DNA of 23,587 bases from positions 1 to 23,587 of the forward strand of contig CAADVJ010000124.1 in the NCBI GenBank assembly GCA_900752475.1. The letters are read 5' to 3'. Below, in pieces: positions 23,365-23,587 of the stretch; within the stretch, counting starts at the first letter, position 1, and each line of letters opens with the position of its first letter. The position numbers were made by a program, and so were the translations under genes. Under the pieces are notes generated by a model. It saw only the letters and a program-made list of their open reading frames with translations, made no database searches and was not told the DNA's origin. The stretch is from an uncultured Collinsella sp. (GTDB lineage: Bacteria; Actinomycetota; Coriobacteriia; Coriobacteriales; Coriobacteriaceae).

Positions 23365-23587
23365 ATGGCTATTACCCCTGCTGACATCCAGGCTCAGACT
23401 TTCTCTGAGGCCAAGCGCGGCTATGATCCCGCCGAGGTCGACGTCTTTTTGGAGACGCTGTCCTCCGAGGTTGACGCTATGCTTGCCAAGATTGTCGATC
23501 TTAAGGGTCGTCTGACTGCCACCGAGCAGCAGCTTGCCGACACGCAGGCCCAGCTTGCCCAGGCTCAGGACGCTGCCGCTCAGGCCG
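23365..23587 (+). CDS. divIVA: DivIVA/Wag31 polar growth protein, 3' end outside the window
   Basis: DivIVA binds curved membrane at poles and septa and directs wall growth in actinobacteria. Only the first 74 codons are present. They contain the DivIVA N-domain: MAITPADIQAQTFSEAKRGY, then DPAEVDVFLETLSSEVD (21-37), matching the F-x5-GYD-x2-EVD-x-FL pattern. This leads into a Gln/Ala/Leu-rich coiled coil (about 38 onward). AAGGAG (23351-23356) precedes the ATG by 8 nt. It is the last gene of the usual actinobacterial set pgeF-yggS-sepF-yggT-divIVA. Confidence 0.93.
   Translation, partial: MAITPADIQAQTFSEAKRGYDPAEVDVFLETLSSEVDAMLAKIVDLKGRLTATEQQLADTQAQLAQAQDAAAQA

Overview
The window is one side of a division and cell wall (dcw) cluster from a GC-rich actinobacterium, most likely a Coriobacteriia member close to Collinsella. 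This rests on gene content and protein style, not on a database match. The clues are: no ftsA, but SepF and DivIVA present; the actinobacterial tail ftsZ-pgeF-yggS-sepF-yggT-divIVA; and a codon style rich in GCC, GGC and GAC. All 23 genes lie on the + strand and are tightly packed. No tRNA, rRNA, IS element, CRISPR array or phage gene was seen.

Layout. 1-417 is non-coding: a terminator-like hairpin from whatever lies upstream, G-rich tracts, several palindromes and a good sigma-A type promoter for mraZ. 418-4282 holds mraZ, rsmH, an FtsL-like gene and ftsI (PBP). After a 126-bp gap with its own promoter-like motif comes murF-mraY-murD-ftsW-murG (4409-10906). A 97-bp gap leads into murC-murB-ftsQ (11004-14552). 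A roughly 200-bp regulatory gap precedes ftsZ (14751-15905), which ends in a strong rho-independent terminator. pgeF (16123-16923) follows and overlaps pstS by 4 bp; pstS-pstC-pstA-pstB-phoU run to 21356. After a hairpin come yggS, sepF, yggT and the start of divIVA, which is cut by the window end.

How the genes work together. MurC, MurD and MurF build the UDP-MurNAc-peptide (MurE is not here), MurB supplies UDP-MurNAc, MraY and MurG make lipid I and lipid II, and FtsW and FtsI polymerise and cross-link septal wall. FtsQ and the FtsL-like protein scaffold the divisome. FtsZ is probably tethered to the membrane by SepF in place of FtsA, and DivIVA marks poles and septa. MraZ and RsmH are the usual lead genes. 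PgeF edits peptidoglycan precursors. The Pst system imports phosphate and PhoU restrains its signalling.

Most notable points: a complete phosphate-uptake operon sits inside the otherwise standard ftsZ-pgeF-[pst]-yggS-sepF-yggT-divIVA order and is translationally coupled to pgeF; two near-identical GGGG-N5-CCCC palindromes bracket the mraZ promoter; a 26-bp element is shared by the mraZ and ftsZ upstream regions; yggT has no canonical start codon but a well-placed ATC; and murE is absent from its usual place.
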